Source: Macrocybe gigantea
Taxonomy: Eukaryota > Basidiomycota > Agaricomycetes > Agaricales > Callistosporiaceae
Direction of reading: 5' to 3'
Assembly (NCBI GenBank): GCA_011319805.1
Contig: SJRY01000180.1
Coordinates: forward strand, 1-24,748
DNA: 24,748 nucleotides
A program made the position numbers and the translations under genes. Below, piece after piece: positions 10,865 to 21,559 of the stretch; the first letter of the stretch is position 1; each line of letters begins with the position of its first letter. Under the pieces are notes generated by a model. It worked only from the letters and a program-made list of their open reading frames with translations. It searched no databases and was not told the DNA's origin.

Positions 10865-13800
10865 TCATGGCACTCGCCTTAGCCGCTTTGGCTTTCCTAG
10901 ACGTTTGCGGAGTTTCTTTGAGGCAGGGTCAACAGAACCATCATCCACCTCATATGAACTTTCGGCCATGGCATAATCGTCCATCATATCGAGCCTGTCC
11001 CTCTTTGAAGGGATCTGGACTCTATCCCGCAACGATTGAGAGGAAAAGTCGCCGACTGGCTGGTCTTGGTCCATGGAGAGTCGATCTAATAGCGAACCTC
11101 CACGACGCGGGGCCACATCAGGTCCGCGGGCCGAGTCATGCGAGTTATAGTGAGGATGATTATCACGATACGACCTCTCGTCTCGCCGAGTCGGAGGTGG
11201 GATGCGACTGCCTTTTGAACCGGCCGGATTCCATCTACTGCGAGTGCTCAGATCACTGTCCACAGCAATAGCATGGTCCTGAGATGCATCATATCGCTTC
11301 GCTTCTCGAGAAGTTTCTGACCATTCTTGACGGAAGCGACTTTCTGGGTGGGAGTCTGACGAGTGCAGAGGAGGATATTTTCGATTGTGTGCATATGTGT
11401 TATGATCAGGATGCAGGGTAGGATTGAGTGGGAGAGCATGCACTGGCCGCGCAGCTTCCTCGTGGGCATCCGTTCGCTCCTCGGGTTTCGGGAGAAGATC
11501 GATAGATTCGTATGGTTGCTGTGAACGCGGGCCCGCATTTTCGGAACGAGATGTGGGCTTGTTCAGTGTATCCATATCGTTGGAACGACGAGAGGGGCGT
11601 CCCCAGTCCGAAGATGTCCAGGATGTATGCGAGGGTTCCCTTGATATTGGTGGTGGTGTCACAGGCTCTGGTGGGTTGGGGACTGACGACGACGGGACGG
11701 GAGGGAATGGGGGAGGTGTCTGATCACGAGGTGTCCATATTCTTGGTAAAGATTTCAAATCCTGCTGAGAAAACTATACACAGGATTAACGGCAGTTTTT
11801 ATGTGACCGAAAGGAACTTGCCTGTGCCCTGTTTGGATAATGAGAGTCCTGCCGTTCACGGGAATCTCGTGGCGCAGGAGGGGTATACTGATGTAATAGG
11901 ATATTAAGTAAGCATCGCCTGCATGAAAGAAATGGCACATACCCTCGGGCCTCCATCTCCGCGGCGACGCTGAGGCTCGAATTCATCAGGTCGATATGTA
12001 TCGACATAGCTTTTCTCGGTATGGGGAGGCTGGAAAAGGGTTAACACGTCGTTCAAATCAGCCACAGTCCAGAATTCCACATACCCTTTCGTAGACTTCT
12101 TTTGAAGGCGGGGAACCGCGACCTTTTGAGTTTCTCAGCGGCTCCAGGTTTGCTGGACTAATTCCAGGCGGAAGGAGGTTCGGCGCAAAATGGCCTCCGA
12201 TACCAGGCGGCGCAGCAACAGATCCATTTGACGGTCCTGATCTCCGATTGCCAATTGGTATGTTGTTGGTCCCAGACAGTCGCACTTGGCTAGAAGGCGT
12301 TAGACGTGGATAGTCTTCCTGCCGATGCCTTTGGTCGCGTCGGCTCTGCGGTTGCATTCGGTTATCTTGTTCTAAGCATGATGAAGCAAATTATCCGTAC
12401 TTTGTCCAACGGCAGACCGTAACGGTCATCTTTCCAGCTCGCAGCCCTGTCAAATCGATCCAATTCTCTGCCACCGACGTTCCTAACGAGGTGTCCCCTT
12501 TCCTCAAACTTTGCTGGAGCGGGTCGGTTGCCCATTGGCAACGCCGGGGGTGTGAGTATAGCCTGGGAATGCGATGAATGAATGCTGGTGGAAGGGTTTT
12601 CATTAATATCCCTGTCTCCATGGCGACTAGGCAAAGCGTTAATCGGCTCTTCACTTGGTGCATTGCGCAGAGAATTCCTGTGAGCGGATGACGGATTGAA
12701 AAAGTCAGTCTCCGTTGCAAGATCAGCAGAACGAAGTTGCATGGGCATGGCATCGGATAAATGTCTTTCGCTTGATCTTTGACCCCTGTTGGCCTCACTG
12801 CGACCGTATAAGGGTGAATACGGCCGCTCTTCGCGGCGTGGTTGACTTCGAGGGCCGGCAGGTAGACTACTGCTGACAATGTCATTTTGAATTGTCAGTC
12901 GGGGTCGGTCGTGAGATGTTGAAAGAACATGTGGTGAATGTCTTGGCGGAGATGGAGGTGGGTGCTCCTGTGTGTCGAGAGGCGGTGGCATTTTCGATTG
13001 CACCTCACGGTAACTGGCAGACTGGGGAGGTAGAGGAGCTCTTTTACGACCACCTGCGTAAAATAAATCATGAAATGGCAAAGTGAGATCACGGAACGAG
13101 AAAGACATCGGTTGGCTGAGAAGGCTGAAAATGGCTTGGGATGCAACGTACGTGAGTGATGAACATCAGGGGGAGACCTGTCCTGGTGACCAGCCGCTTG
13201 AAGGTCCTCTTGTTGCATAGGCTCGTGAGGATGAAGAGCGCGTTGGTCGGTGAAGGGTTCGGCCTGACGGGCAGAAGGCAGTTGGACAAGGGATTCAGGA
13301 TGCCTTTCTACGTCATGGCGATGATCTGGGCGATGATCTGTTCCTCGCCATTGCGAAGCAATGTCGTCAGGAACATGATTGTCATCTTCGACTTGAGACT
13401 GATATACGTTTGGTTCGCTAACCATAGTGCTGACCAACGGGGCGCCTGCTGAAGGTGTGGTAAGGGGTTGAGAAACCAGGGGCTGGTCGAAGCGTGATGG
13501 GCGGTCCCGCTTCCTCGGCTGGAGTGCCGGAGGCGTGGGCGGGAGATCAGATGTTGAAGTTCTGACTGACGTCAAGTCTGATTGACTATGATCAAGACGA
13601 GGAGCGTGCGGTGGCTCGGGTTCGCGTTGTAACGTGTTAGGTGATCCGGTTCCTAGATGTTACCAAGAAAAAGGGTCGGAGTGAGAAGACAAGGGCATGA
13701 TTGTACATGAATTGGGAGAAAAGGAAAGAGGGATGTAATGTTCGGAGTCCATGAAGAGCGTCCTCGTGTCGAAGGGAAGGGAGAGCCGGGATATACAAAT

Positions 13801-15416
13801 GCATGATAGAGCAGCGGCTCACGGTAACCATTCTCAAAGAGTTGTTTACACGATTTCATAAAATGACAATGCCTCCGCCATGGGGGTGGAGATGTCACCG
13901 TGGCCGTGCATACAGACGAACTTTGGGGATTGGAGGGGGAGGAGGCGGATAACGTACTCAAAGTGGGTGTGTCTTGATCACGAATATTGCGCTCTCGCAC
14001 CTCACTAACGCGAGTCTCTCGATCCCAAGTCCTTCCCCGGCTGCTTCCGTTGCGCGCCAAGGGCGGTCTTTCTTCATACACAGACATGTCAATGGAGGAA
14101 TCAACGTCAGCATTGTACTGCCGCGGTCGCTGACGCCGCCGAGGCGCTTGTTCACTGATCGAGTTCGAATCGTTGGGAATGCTTGCAATTGGCTGTTCCC
14201 ATTGCCCTCGGATGGAGCTGGAAGGAAGCGAGGAGGCAATGCGGTCTCTCTGCGTGGATGAATTTGCATCAGTACTGGTATCATGCCCAGGACGGCTCGA
14301 CAGCGGTGCACGAGAAGAGCGAGAATCTCTACCACGATCCGCCATATGCGCCACCGGTGAAGGAGATCGTTCTCGTTCACGGATATGCGGAGGACGGGGC
14401 GGCGGAGTGGATGCGCGGGGAGCATAATACGGATCCGAGTCGCCTAGGTTGCGGTCTGTGCGTCTGCTATGAGAACTCGATGAATCCTCCTCGTGACCTC
14501 CAGGTCGATAATGTCGTTCTTCGTATGTCAAGCTTGAGCTAGTGCCCGAAGGTGGTGTGACCCGACCAGATCCTATGCTGGCGTTTGGCGGTTCTTCTTG
14601 GTGTGAGCGACTAGACCGTGTATGATCCTGTGTCTGAGAAGTGTTAGGTCTTGGCGGACTAGATGTACGTGGGCCTGCAGAATGGCTCCTCGGACGTCGC
14701 CGACGGGCGCCATTACGGAGACCATGATTGGAAGGGCCAACTGGTCTACGCCAGGTGGATTCCTGTGTATAAATGTTATAATAATAAGCACTGCGAGCGC
14801 CGCTTCGAGAGTGGCGCATTTCCCAGCCAGGAGGGAGAGGATCAGAATCGTTTTTCGAATCTGACGAAGACAAGCGCCATGAAATTCGGAAAGCTGCAAA
14901 GGAGCAATGCAAACTCACTACGAGGGATCCTCGATGACATTGCAGTTGCTTCGACAATGGACGGGTGGGAGGGGTGCAAAAATGGCACGCTTGTCACTAC
15001 TGGCTTTGGTGGCAATGCGTGCATCATTCGCGTTGGCGTTGGCTGCGGCTGGGACGATGCCTTCTCAGTCCCAAAAGTTGAATCCTGGAGCGATACATCT
15101 AGCTTTGATGCTGTAGAGGTCGGCTCAACATTGGAGTCTTGGGTACTGCGCGGCAACTCCGTTTCGTCGTCGTTACCTGAAAATCTACGCAATGCACCTC
15201 CTTCACCCCGTTCTTCGTCGGGAGCCGTTGACAACGGTAGTTGATATGCATAAAAAGCTTGCTCGTCTTCGTCTTCGCCAAGAGAGACTGCGTCTTCTGC
15301 GTCGTCGACATCGTTTCCGGTGCCGGGCGCACCAAAAGACGCTTTTCTGGAGAGTCCTGATGTGGCTGCTCGTCGTCCTCGTTACCCCAATCAAGAACTT
15401 CGTTTTCTTCTTCCAT
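10865..15416 (-). CDS. Large WW-domain protein, Arg/Ser/Pro-rich, probably nuclear
   Basis: Eight exons: 15416-14919, 14860-13958, 13652-13152, 13053-12418, 12371-12085, 12029-11943, 11887-11822 and 11761-10865. They sum to about 1291 codons if one missing A is allowed in the AAAA run near 15346 of exon 1; everything after that stays in frame. The N terminus is acidic (EVLDWGNEDDEQ, later EDAVSLGEDEDEQ). One WW domain starts at about residue 172 (LPPGWEMRHS, then YYYN and STWRRP), expected to bind proline-rich peptides. The rest is low-complexity Ser/Arg/Pro sequence and ends in a basic stretch (KKLRKRLGKPKRLRRVP). Such composition is typical of pre-mRNA-processing or RNA polymerase II-associated proteins, but I cannot name the family. 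Intron 7 is GC-AG; intron 2 is unusually long (305 nt). Confidence 0.75.
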
Positions 15417-15648
15417 AGTGCCGAGGTAAGGGACTTCGTATCAGGCAAGGGAGTAGGGATGGGGCAGAACTGGTTTCGGACAGCGGCGTAATTTTTGCAT
15501 CTCCGACGAAAAACTATTCAAAGTCCGATACGAGCGTGTGTTGTCGCCGTTGGGCGTATGTAGGTTAGCACTAACGCTGCATTCGATCTCACATTCTTGT
15601 CCTTCAACCCTGGCCTTGTCTCGTCGCCCCAGACCTATCCATGCGACG
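15417..15648. promoter_or_regulatory. Divergent promoter between the WW-domain gene and the UNC-50 gene
   Basis: Only 232 bases lie between the two start codons, which face away from each other, so both core promoters must fit here or overlap the first exons. I see no convincing TATA box or E-box palindrome. Confidence 0.45.
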
Positions 15649-16797
15649 ATGGTTCTCCCATTAAGCGCGTCAGAAGAAGGAAGCTTCGGTCGCAGCCCAC
15701 AGTCTTTGACTAGCCGCATTCCCATTATATTCAAGCGGCTTCACCGGTTCCACCAAATGGTTCTTAGTTGAGCGCCGGAGATCTAGAAGCCTCAAACTCA
15801 CGAATGCTAAATTCAGGATTTTGAACTGGCGGCTTGGCAACTGACATATCTATGTCTCGCTCCCCGTAGAGTGTGAGTGTCGCGTTCATGTCTCCCTCTT
15901 CACCCTTCTTTATCCATGGGTTCGACGTAGGTATCGGAATGTGTACTTCCACAAACGTATGCGCTGACATTTATCACGATGTGCTTGCCTCATCTCACCC
16001 ATTGACCAATATCTCTCAGAAACGAAAAACACGTGGGCTCGAGATGATCCCGCTATTTTAGTTCTCATGGCCGCATGTCTTGGCGGTACGCGACGCTTTT
16101 ATGTCTTTTCGTGAATGCTGATCATACCGTAGTATCCGCAATCGCCTGGGCGGTGGTATACTCTTATGGTTTGTTCCAGACTATCGAACTCGTGCTTTTC
16201 ATGGTCCTCCGTGATTACTTCCTTACTGGAGTCATTGTTGCCACGATTCTTTGGTATAACTCAGGCATTTGCTTTGAAAGGAAGTCGGTATTGATCTCGC
16301 TACAGGTTCATATCCAACCGACTTTTGCTGTCGCCACCGTCACATTCCACCCCTGCGGATTCTAAGGTGGAATGGGCCTATGCATTTGACGTCCATACAA
16401 ACGCGTTTTTCCCATTGTATCTCGCTCTCTACCTCGCACAACTCTTCCTTCTTCCGATTGTTCTCAAAGACAATTGGGTTTGTCTTTGGGTCGGCAACAC
16501 TCTTTACCTCGCCGCGTGAGTGGATTTTACTTAATGTTCTCCGGCGCTGATCCAGAAGGCACGCCAGGTTTGCACAATACACGTATGGAATCTATCTCGG
16601 TCTAAATGGTGAGCGCGAAACATGTGCCTCACTTCTTATCTGATCAACCTTTACCATACTTTACCATAGCCCTTCCATTCCTCGTCCGCTCCGAGTTGTT
16701 GCTATCCCCACTTTTGCCGCTCTTTTCAGCCTACATTATCTCCCTGCTTGGGTTCAATGTAGCGAAGAATGTCCTTCGAGTCTACTTTGGATCGTAG
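15649..16797 (+). CDS. GMH1: UNC-50 family membrane protein (yeast Gmh1-like)
   Basis: Eight exons: 15649-15759, 15817-15872, 15931-15956, 16020-16085, 16133-16253, 16306-16515, 16568-16608 and 16670-16797. They join in frame with no indel to 252 codons plus stop, a normal family length. Recognisable UNC-50 segments are YRNVYFHKQTKNTWARDDP, then VEWAYAFDVHTNAFFPLY, GNTLYLAA and YGIYLGLNALPFL. Several hydrophobic segments fit a multi-pass protein. The family sits in the Golgi/ER; yeast Gmh1 interacts with the Arf-GEFs Gea1/Gea2, and animal UNC-50 is needed for trafficking of certain receptors. Exon 3 is a 26-nt microexon supplying part of the conserved YRNVYFHKQ. The next gene (Derlin) converges from the other strand. 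Confidence 0.93.
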
Positions 16798-17200
16798 CTA
16801 TTGTGCTCTGTATTTTATAGTTTTCAGTCAATGTATAGACATTAATCCCGCGTTAAAAGGGACATGAGCACCTCGACGATGCACCATAATACTCTAGTAC
16901 GGTTCTTGTAAAAATGACGTAAACACTGATAGGGCCATGTGCATCTGCCGCAGGATGTTGCGTGCGCCCGGAAGATCGGATTGGGGACTCGAGACGTTGA
17001 AACGACAAGGATCCTGCACGAAGGGGTGCGAGAGATAGTCTTGTATTCTCAGCCATGAGCAGCTCAATGTCGCACCATTCCCGTAGAGGCGACGAATCAG
17101 TCACTCGATTATGAAGGATTGCATTTAAGGAATCCAAGGCTACGACATCAAGACGACGGGATTGACATTGTTAGAAATACAATCGCCCTATGATCTACAC
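16798..17200. other. Convergent 3' intergenic region
   Basis: About 400 bases between the UNC-50 and Derlin stops, expected to hold both 3' untranslated regions. A minus-strand open frame at 17137-16853 (95 codons) has no recognisable domain and lies just downstream of the Derlin stop, so I treat it as chance. Confidence 0.5.
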
Positions 17201-18262
17201 TCAAAGGACAAAACAATACCACGGTCCTGCCCTCCCTTTATGAATCCCCAAGCGCCGGCCAGAACCCCATGTGTGTCCCGATGAGGTTGAGGATGAGTTT
17301 GCTGCAGCGGTACGCCTGGGAGGAATAACTTGCACGCCGCTAGAAAAACCTGCATTTGCTCCCGTGCCCGCCCCTGGGCCTCCGCTGGCAGGCGGAGCAG
17401 GTTCGCCAAACAGACCCCTGAACCACGAGGGTGCGCGTCCATAAGCTTGCAGAAGTCCTCCTCTCCCGCCGACAGCTCCGCCCCAGATGCCCCACCACCA
17501 AAAGTGACCGACAATCGCACCCGCTACTGAATGCGCCGCGGCGCTGGGGCCGCCCATGAGCAGATCGAAGCCGATCATGATGTATGGAAGATATTTCACA
17601 GGGAGAGTGACAAGCCCCATCAGCGAGGTTTGTGCCCCGAGAGGTGCGAGGGCAGAAGAGATGTATGTCAGACACATAAGAAGGGGACGAGTGAAGACGA
17701 AGGGTTTGAGCGGGGCGCTAACGACCTGATTATACAAGGAAGCTAAAATCAACCGAGGTAGGAACAGGAGGACATACGACGATAGAAGCGCAAGCAAGTA
17801 TCAGCTGGTATGCAAGGTCTGCAGAATTTCGTACATATGGCCCTGTTTCGAGTTGCTCCGCTGTACGGCTGGAAGAGGTTCAGACGTCCTAAGTTCAGGA
17901 AGGAACTTGGAAAAAGATCTCACTAAAGCATGACTAGTTCAAATATGTAGTTGATCCCACCACCTACAACACGAAGAGCATGGGTCATATCGTCGCAACT
18001 GACGGACAACCCTGACTAACTTCCGAGGAAGAAACTCGTATAAAGTCTCCATATCTATGAACGCTACTTAAGCACCGTAAATGAGGAAGTAAGAACGGTG
18101 ATTTCGTACCTCTAGCTTCTGCACTACCAGTTCACGAACAAACAGTATCTTGTAGGGCGAGACCATATTCATGAGGACTGGTATTGTGATTGCCAAGGAT
18201 GATCCGGTGAGGAACCGCGTAACTGGCGGTATCTTTCGAATTTCCGCGACAAACCCGTCCAT
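17201..18262 (-). CDS. Derlin family ERAD protein
   Basis: Exons 18262-18110, 18054-18021, 17963-17924, 17868-17778 and 17725-17201 join by GT-AG introns to 280 codons plus stop. Derlins are rhomboid pseudoproteases of the ER membrane that help move misfolded proteins out for degradation. Seen here: a start typical of the family (EIRKIPPVTRFL), the WR motif in the first loop (LEIWRLYTSFF), GGINYIFELVMLYR, later hydrophobic segments with YLPYIMIGFDLLMGG, and near the end a p97/Cdc48-binding SHP box (GHTWGSGRRLG). After the SHP box the frame runs 14 more residues. One extra G in the GGGG near 17247 would instead give LGDS and a stop at 17238, the more usual ending. The SHP box makes it closer to Dfm1 or animal Derlins in function than to a Derlin without one. 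Confidence 0.92.
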
Positions 18263-18504
18263 GTTCAGTGAATAAGAAGGACCAGAGAAGTGAATAACGC
18301 AGCAGCTATGAGCCACCTGGGTGCACGTGACTCACTTTCTGTTTCCTTGTTTTCAGTAAAATCACCTACCAGTACAGTATATTTCAATTTGTGTCGTGCT
18401 CCTCTTCGGTTAAACCACCTCCCGGAGCCTTTCCACCTGCCATGCTATGATTCAGCAAATTCCATTTTGTCATATGATGATTCACGCTTTTATGATCTCA
18501 ATAG

Positions 18505-19129
18505 ATAACAGGCCGTTCGTCTACCTGCTGATGCTGCACTACAACGGCCGGCTCGGCGTACTGTACATTTTGTGTGCCGAGTCGGCCCAGTCGCGCGAGG
18601 AATGGAAGCAGAAGCTCGAAGGGGCTCTCGGGCTACAGAAAATCATGCCAGAGTCGAACACGGTGTTTTAAGTCGAGACGCTCAGCGCGGACACGTTCCT
18701 GATCCCTGTGTACATGCCCGAAGATCCTTCGCACTGCTGGAACCAGGACAGCATGTTGGTGTTCTGTGCCTTTCGGTGAGTAAAGCAGCCTGTTGTCCAG
18801 CTTCATTCACCTTGACAGTGCAATTGCAGCCACTATTGATAGACGATCGCCGACGGTAGTCAGATGTGCAGAGGGAGTCTGGATAGGGTTCAGACACGGT
18901 CCCAATTGTTAGTCTTATGCATGCACATCCATGAGGGTTTCTCAAGTTTTTCTTACGCCCCACCAAATAGCGATGCGCAGGGTGCTACATCTGAAGATAG
19001 TGACTCAATGTGCGATGCTCGACATTTTCCTCGTTCTGGCGGACAAGGTGGGCAATATGCTTGGGAATATCTACTCATGCGCTCCCATGGTCCCTGTTTG
19101 CATATTACATTGATGCGTTAGTTCCTTCG
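18505..19129 (+). pseudogene. Relic of a Rho guanine-nucleotide exchange factor (PH end and start of CNH domain)
   Basis: The plus strand reads GRLGVLYILCAESAQ and SREEWKQKLEGALGLQ, typical of the end of the PH domain in basidiomycete Rom2-like RhoGEFs. A TAA follows at 18669-18671, exactly where a Glu codon is usual, and the same frame continues as VETLSADTFLIPVYMPEDPS. After a GT-AG gap come CAEGVWIGFRH, then RRVLHLKIVTQCAML with FLVLADK, and SLFAYYIDALVPS, the start of a CNH domain. The order and exon-like spacing are preserved. However, there is an in-frame stop, the joint before SLFAYY lacks an AG acceptor, and neither the catalytic RhoGEF part nor most of the CNH domain is present nearby. 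The intact family activates Rho1 at the cell cortex. A partial gene duplication that decayed is the likeliest reading. Confidence 0.8.
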
Positions 19130-19601
19130 TTAACCCACGGCCGAGGAGTGAACAACATAGACTGGGAAGGCATAGCAGAGCGAGTCGCTCCTCACTTCCC
19201 CTACGTTCATTGAGGTCCGCCACATCGAGATGGAACGGCTTGCGCATACCATTCCCAGGAATGATATGCGGCACATCTATGATGGGCGCGGAAGCAGGTT
19301 GAAACATGGCATATACATATGTGAAAGAGGGCGGGGAGGACATATCCCAGGAAGCACAGATCCGCGCGGTGAGGAGTGCCCCCAACATGGCTGTGCGCGG
19401 CTCCGCCAGCGGACCCAAGCACTGACGCGCCATTGCGCAGAACGTCGTCGAAACACTGGCATGCACACAGTCGTCGGGAAATAATACCATATAATTGACC
19501 AATGCACAAGTTTCATTCCTGCCCAACTTTCATGTCATCCCAATCCTTCATAATGAGAGATGTTCGGTATGCCGTCGGCATAGCTCCAGTACTATTTCAA
19601 G
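19130..19601. other. Intergenic region beside the RhoGEF relic
   Basis: About 470 bases with no gene I can support. A minus-strand open frame covers 19526-19071 (151 codons, no ATG until some way in) and overlaps the relic; no domain is recognised in it. No CNH-domain continuation of the relic can be followed past 19129. Confidence 0.4.
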
Positions 19602-20734
19602 TCAGAAGGGATATGCCAAATGTGCAGCAGAACATGATAAATGCCTTTGTTGTAGTGCAAGAAGAGCCTCTTGGACGATTGCGTCTGCAGAATCAAAACT
19701 GCCATCGTTGTGCTTGTCCTCCGCCTCTCTGAATTTGGCCAGTGCATACTCGGCTTTTTGGAGCGCTTCATCCCATCCATCAAAACTGGATCTTTTTTTA
19801 CCTTCATCCTTCCCTCGCTTTTCCGACAGTTCGTAGAGTGCATTCAGATCAGCAATATATGCATTCAACATCATGTCAAAGATCGTCTCACATATGCGCC
19901 GAAGCTGAAGAATAAATGGGAGAGATGAGACCGCGGTTGTAAAATCGGGTACTTGCAGGCCTTTCTGTAAGTGCTCTGGGCCACCATAATAGCAGCCACG
20001 GTAGAAAGACGGGTTTGGATTTTTAACAAACTTGAAAAATTCGATGGACCAGCCATTTGTAAAGATGCAATGGATTGGTAGATTGTAACCCATTTTACGG
20101 TTGTTCAGATCACATCCTGTACAACAATGAGTACGAGGCAAAGGAGAAAAAAAAAGAAGCTGCATGTAACATACTATCACACTCAGCTACGACCTGAGCA
20201 ATACCTTTGATGCGCTCCGCTCCATTAAGTGCTTGATGCTTGATCTCGATAAATAGAATGGTGATGGCGCCGAAGCTTTTGAAAAAATACTCGATATGAC
20301 CTTGCATACCCATGCAACCAGCTGCTGTAACCTCTGGCTCATTTCTCATGGCAAAAGCAAAGTTTTTGACAAGATGGTTTAATATCTAGTCACTAGCATA
20401 AGCTTTGAAAGCCACGAAAGAATAGAATGATCTGTACCGGAGAGAAGAACCTTGATCTCGCCTCCTCCGTTCGATGCGCACGTGGAGGGCCATATTGTAT
20501 CAACATAGTAGCAATGTCTTCGATTATTGATCTGAACAAGCTTGTAGGAATGCGAGAGCGGTGGATGTCGAAAGTCTGAGCATCTTGGAACTGCAGCCAG
20601 GGTCGGAGTCCGACAGAAGAAGCAACTTGATCGTAAGTTATTTTAGAGAAGCTGACGCCCAAGCCAGTTTCTTTGCTAATGGTCAGCAAGCCGAAAGAGT
20701 TGTGGAGACGTGCTACAATAGACACGAATGCCAT
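19602..20734 (-). CDS. Basidiomycete protein of unknown role with a PD-(D/E)XK-nuclease-like core
   Basis: Exons 20734-20438, 20385-20175 and 20116-19602 join by GT-AG introns (52 and 58 nt) to 340 codons plus stop, no indel. I recall similar proteins as a family common in mushroom genomes without an assigned function. Order: an N-terminal part with VSFSKITYDQV and DAQTFDIHRSRIP; a core with GHIEY (Glu131), a hydrophobic strand ending in IEIK (Glu146, Lys148) and QVVAE (Gln163, Glu167); then IHCIFTNG and FFKFV; and a helical, charged C terminus. Glu, then strand with ExK, then Gln-x3-Glu resembles the PD-(D/E)XK nuclease fold. That is inference, and catalysis is unproven. The ATG at 20734 may not be the true start: relatives, as I remember them, have a longer N terminus that could lie in an upstream exon. 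Confidence 0.75.
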
Positions 20735-21559
20735 GACAGGCCGTTAAATTCGGCGGAGCTGTGACAAGGGAATTTCGGTATCATATCTAGGTTCTCTGTT
20801 CCGTCCTGTATTGAAGAGATCCGGCAATTGCATCTCGCTGAGGTTGGCACATCCATCCTATTTCGTAAACTCTAGCTTACACTCGGTTTTTAGCATTCAT
20901 TTCCTTACCTATCGCGACCTAGTCTGAGGCTGGAATATCGTCTTCAGAAATGAAGAGAGCTTGCCCTCTTCTGGAAATAAGGCTTTCTATCATCTGGGAT
21001 CGCTATCCAGACGATCGCCCGTGTGACACTGGTACTCAACAAAGAGAACAATTACCGCGATCCAATATCTGAGGTCCGGACAACTCTGACGCTTGCATCA
21101 CGGTCATCATCACCTGTCTTCTCACTTCCGAAGCTGCCTCATTGGAAGTGGTTCCAAGCAGGGTGTCCGGTTGTCATGACCATAGACCGTTCCGGATGTG
21201 ACTTGTTTTGCATCGTTCGAATCGTGGTTCTGCTCAGGTTTCATGTAACATACAACGGTGTAATTTATCGATGGCTACTCTGGTACCGTGTTACTCAATC
21301 GATGAAGGAGAGGAGAATGAAAAAAGGGCCCTCAGTGATGGTTTGCGGAATGCTGGGATAAGCCCAGTCACGCTTACGGGTGCAGATCAGTCTCCTTGGT
21401 CTTCCACCATCCTCCACCTCCGAGCCCTTCTCAGTCGCTGGGCCCCCATCTCCGCTTTTTATCGCGGATTTCTTGGCTCTATCTCGCCGTTGACTCTCAT
21501 ATTGTCTCTACCTTTTAACATCTTCGGTTCTCGACACGCTGAAGTGACAACTCTCTGCC
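20735..21559. other. Intergenic region upstream of calcineurin, no supported gene
   Basis: About 825 bases between divergently transcribed genes, so it should contain both promoters and possibly an unseen first exon of the minus-strand gene. Plus-strand frames at 21023-21361 and 21208-21615 have no recognised domain; the second runs into the calcineurin start in another frame. Confidence 0.45.

Noticed and set aside
12372..12400. A 29-nt intron starting at GTACGG in the WW-domain gene
   Set aside because: It is too short and leaves the next exon out of frame. A 46-nt intron (12417-12372) from a GTCTGC donor keeps the frame.
14663..15244. Plus-strand open frame of 193 codons
   Set aside because: It is antisense to the WW-domain gene, whose exon joins and WW motif are clear.
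16853..17137. Minus-strand open frame of 95 codons
   Set aside because: It lies in the convergent 3' region directly after the Derlin stop, with no domain.
18314..18328. Other CACGTG cores (near 16030, 18323, 20480, 23312 and 24343)
   Set aside because: None has the full ATCACGTGAT palindrome, and several lie in coding or 3' sequence, so I do not call them SREBP sites.
19071..19526. Minus-strand open frame of 151 codons next to the RhoGEF relic
   Set aside because: It starts without ATG, overlaps the relic and shows no known family; chance cannot be excluded.
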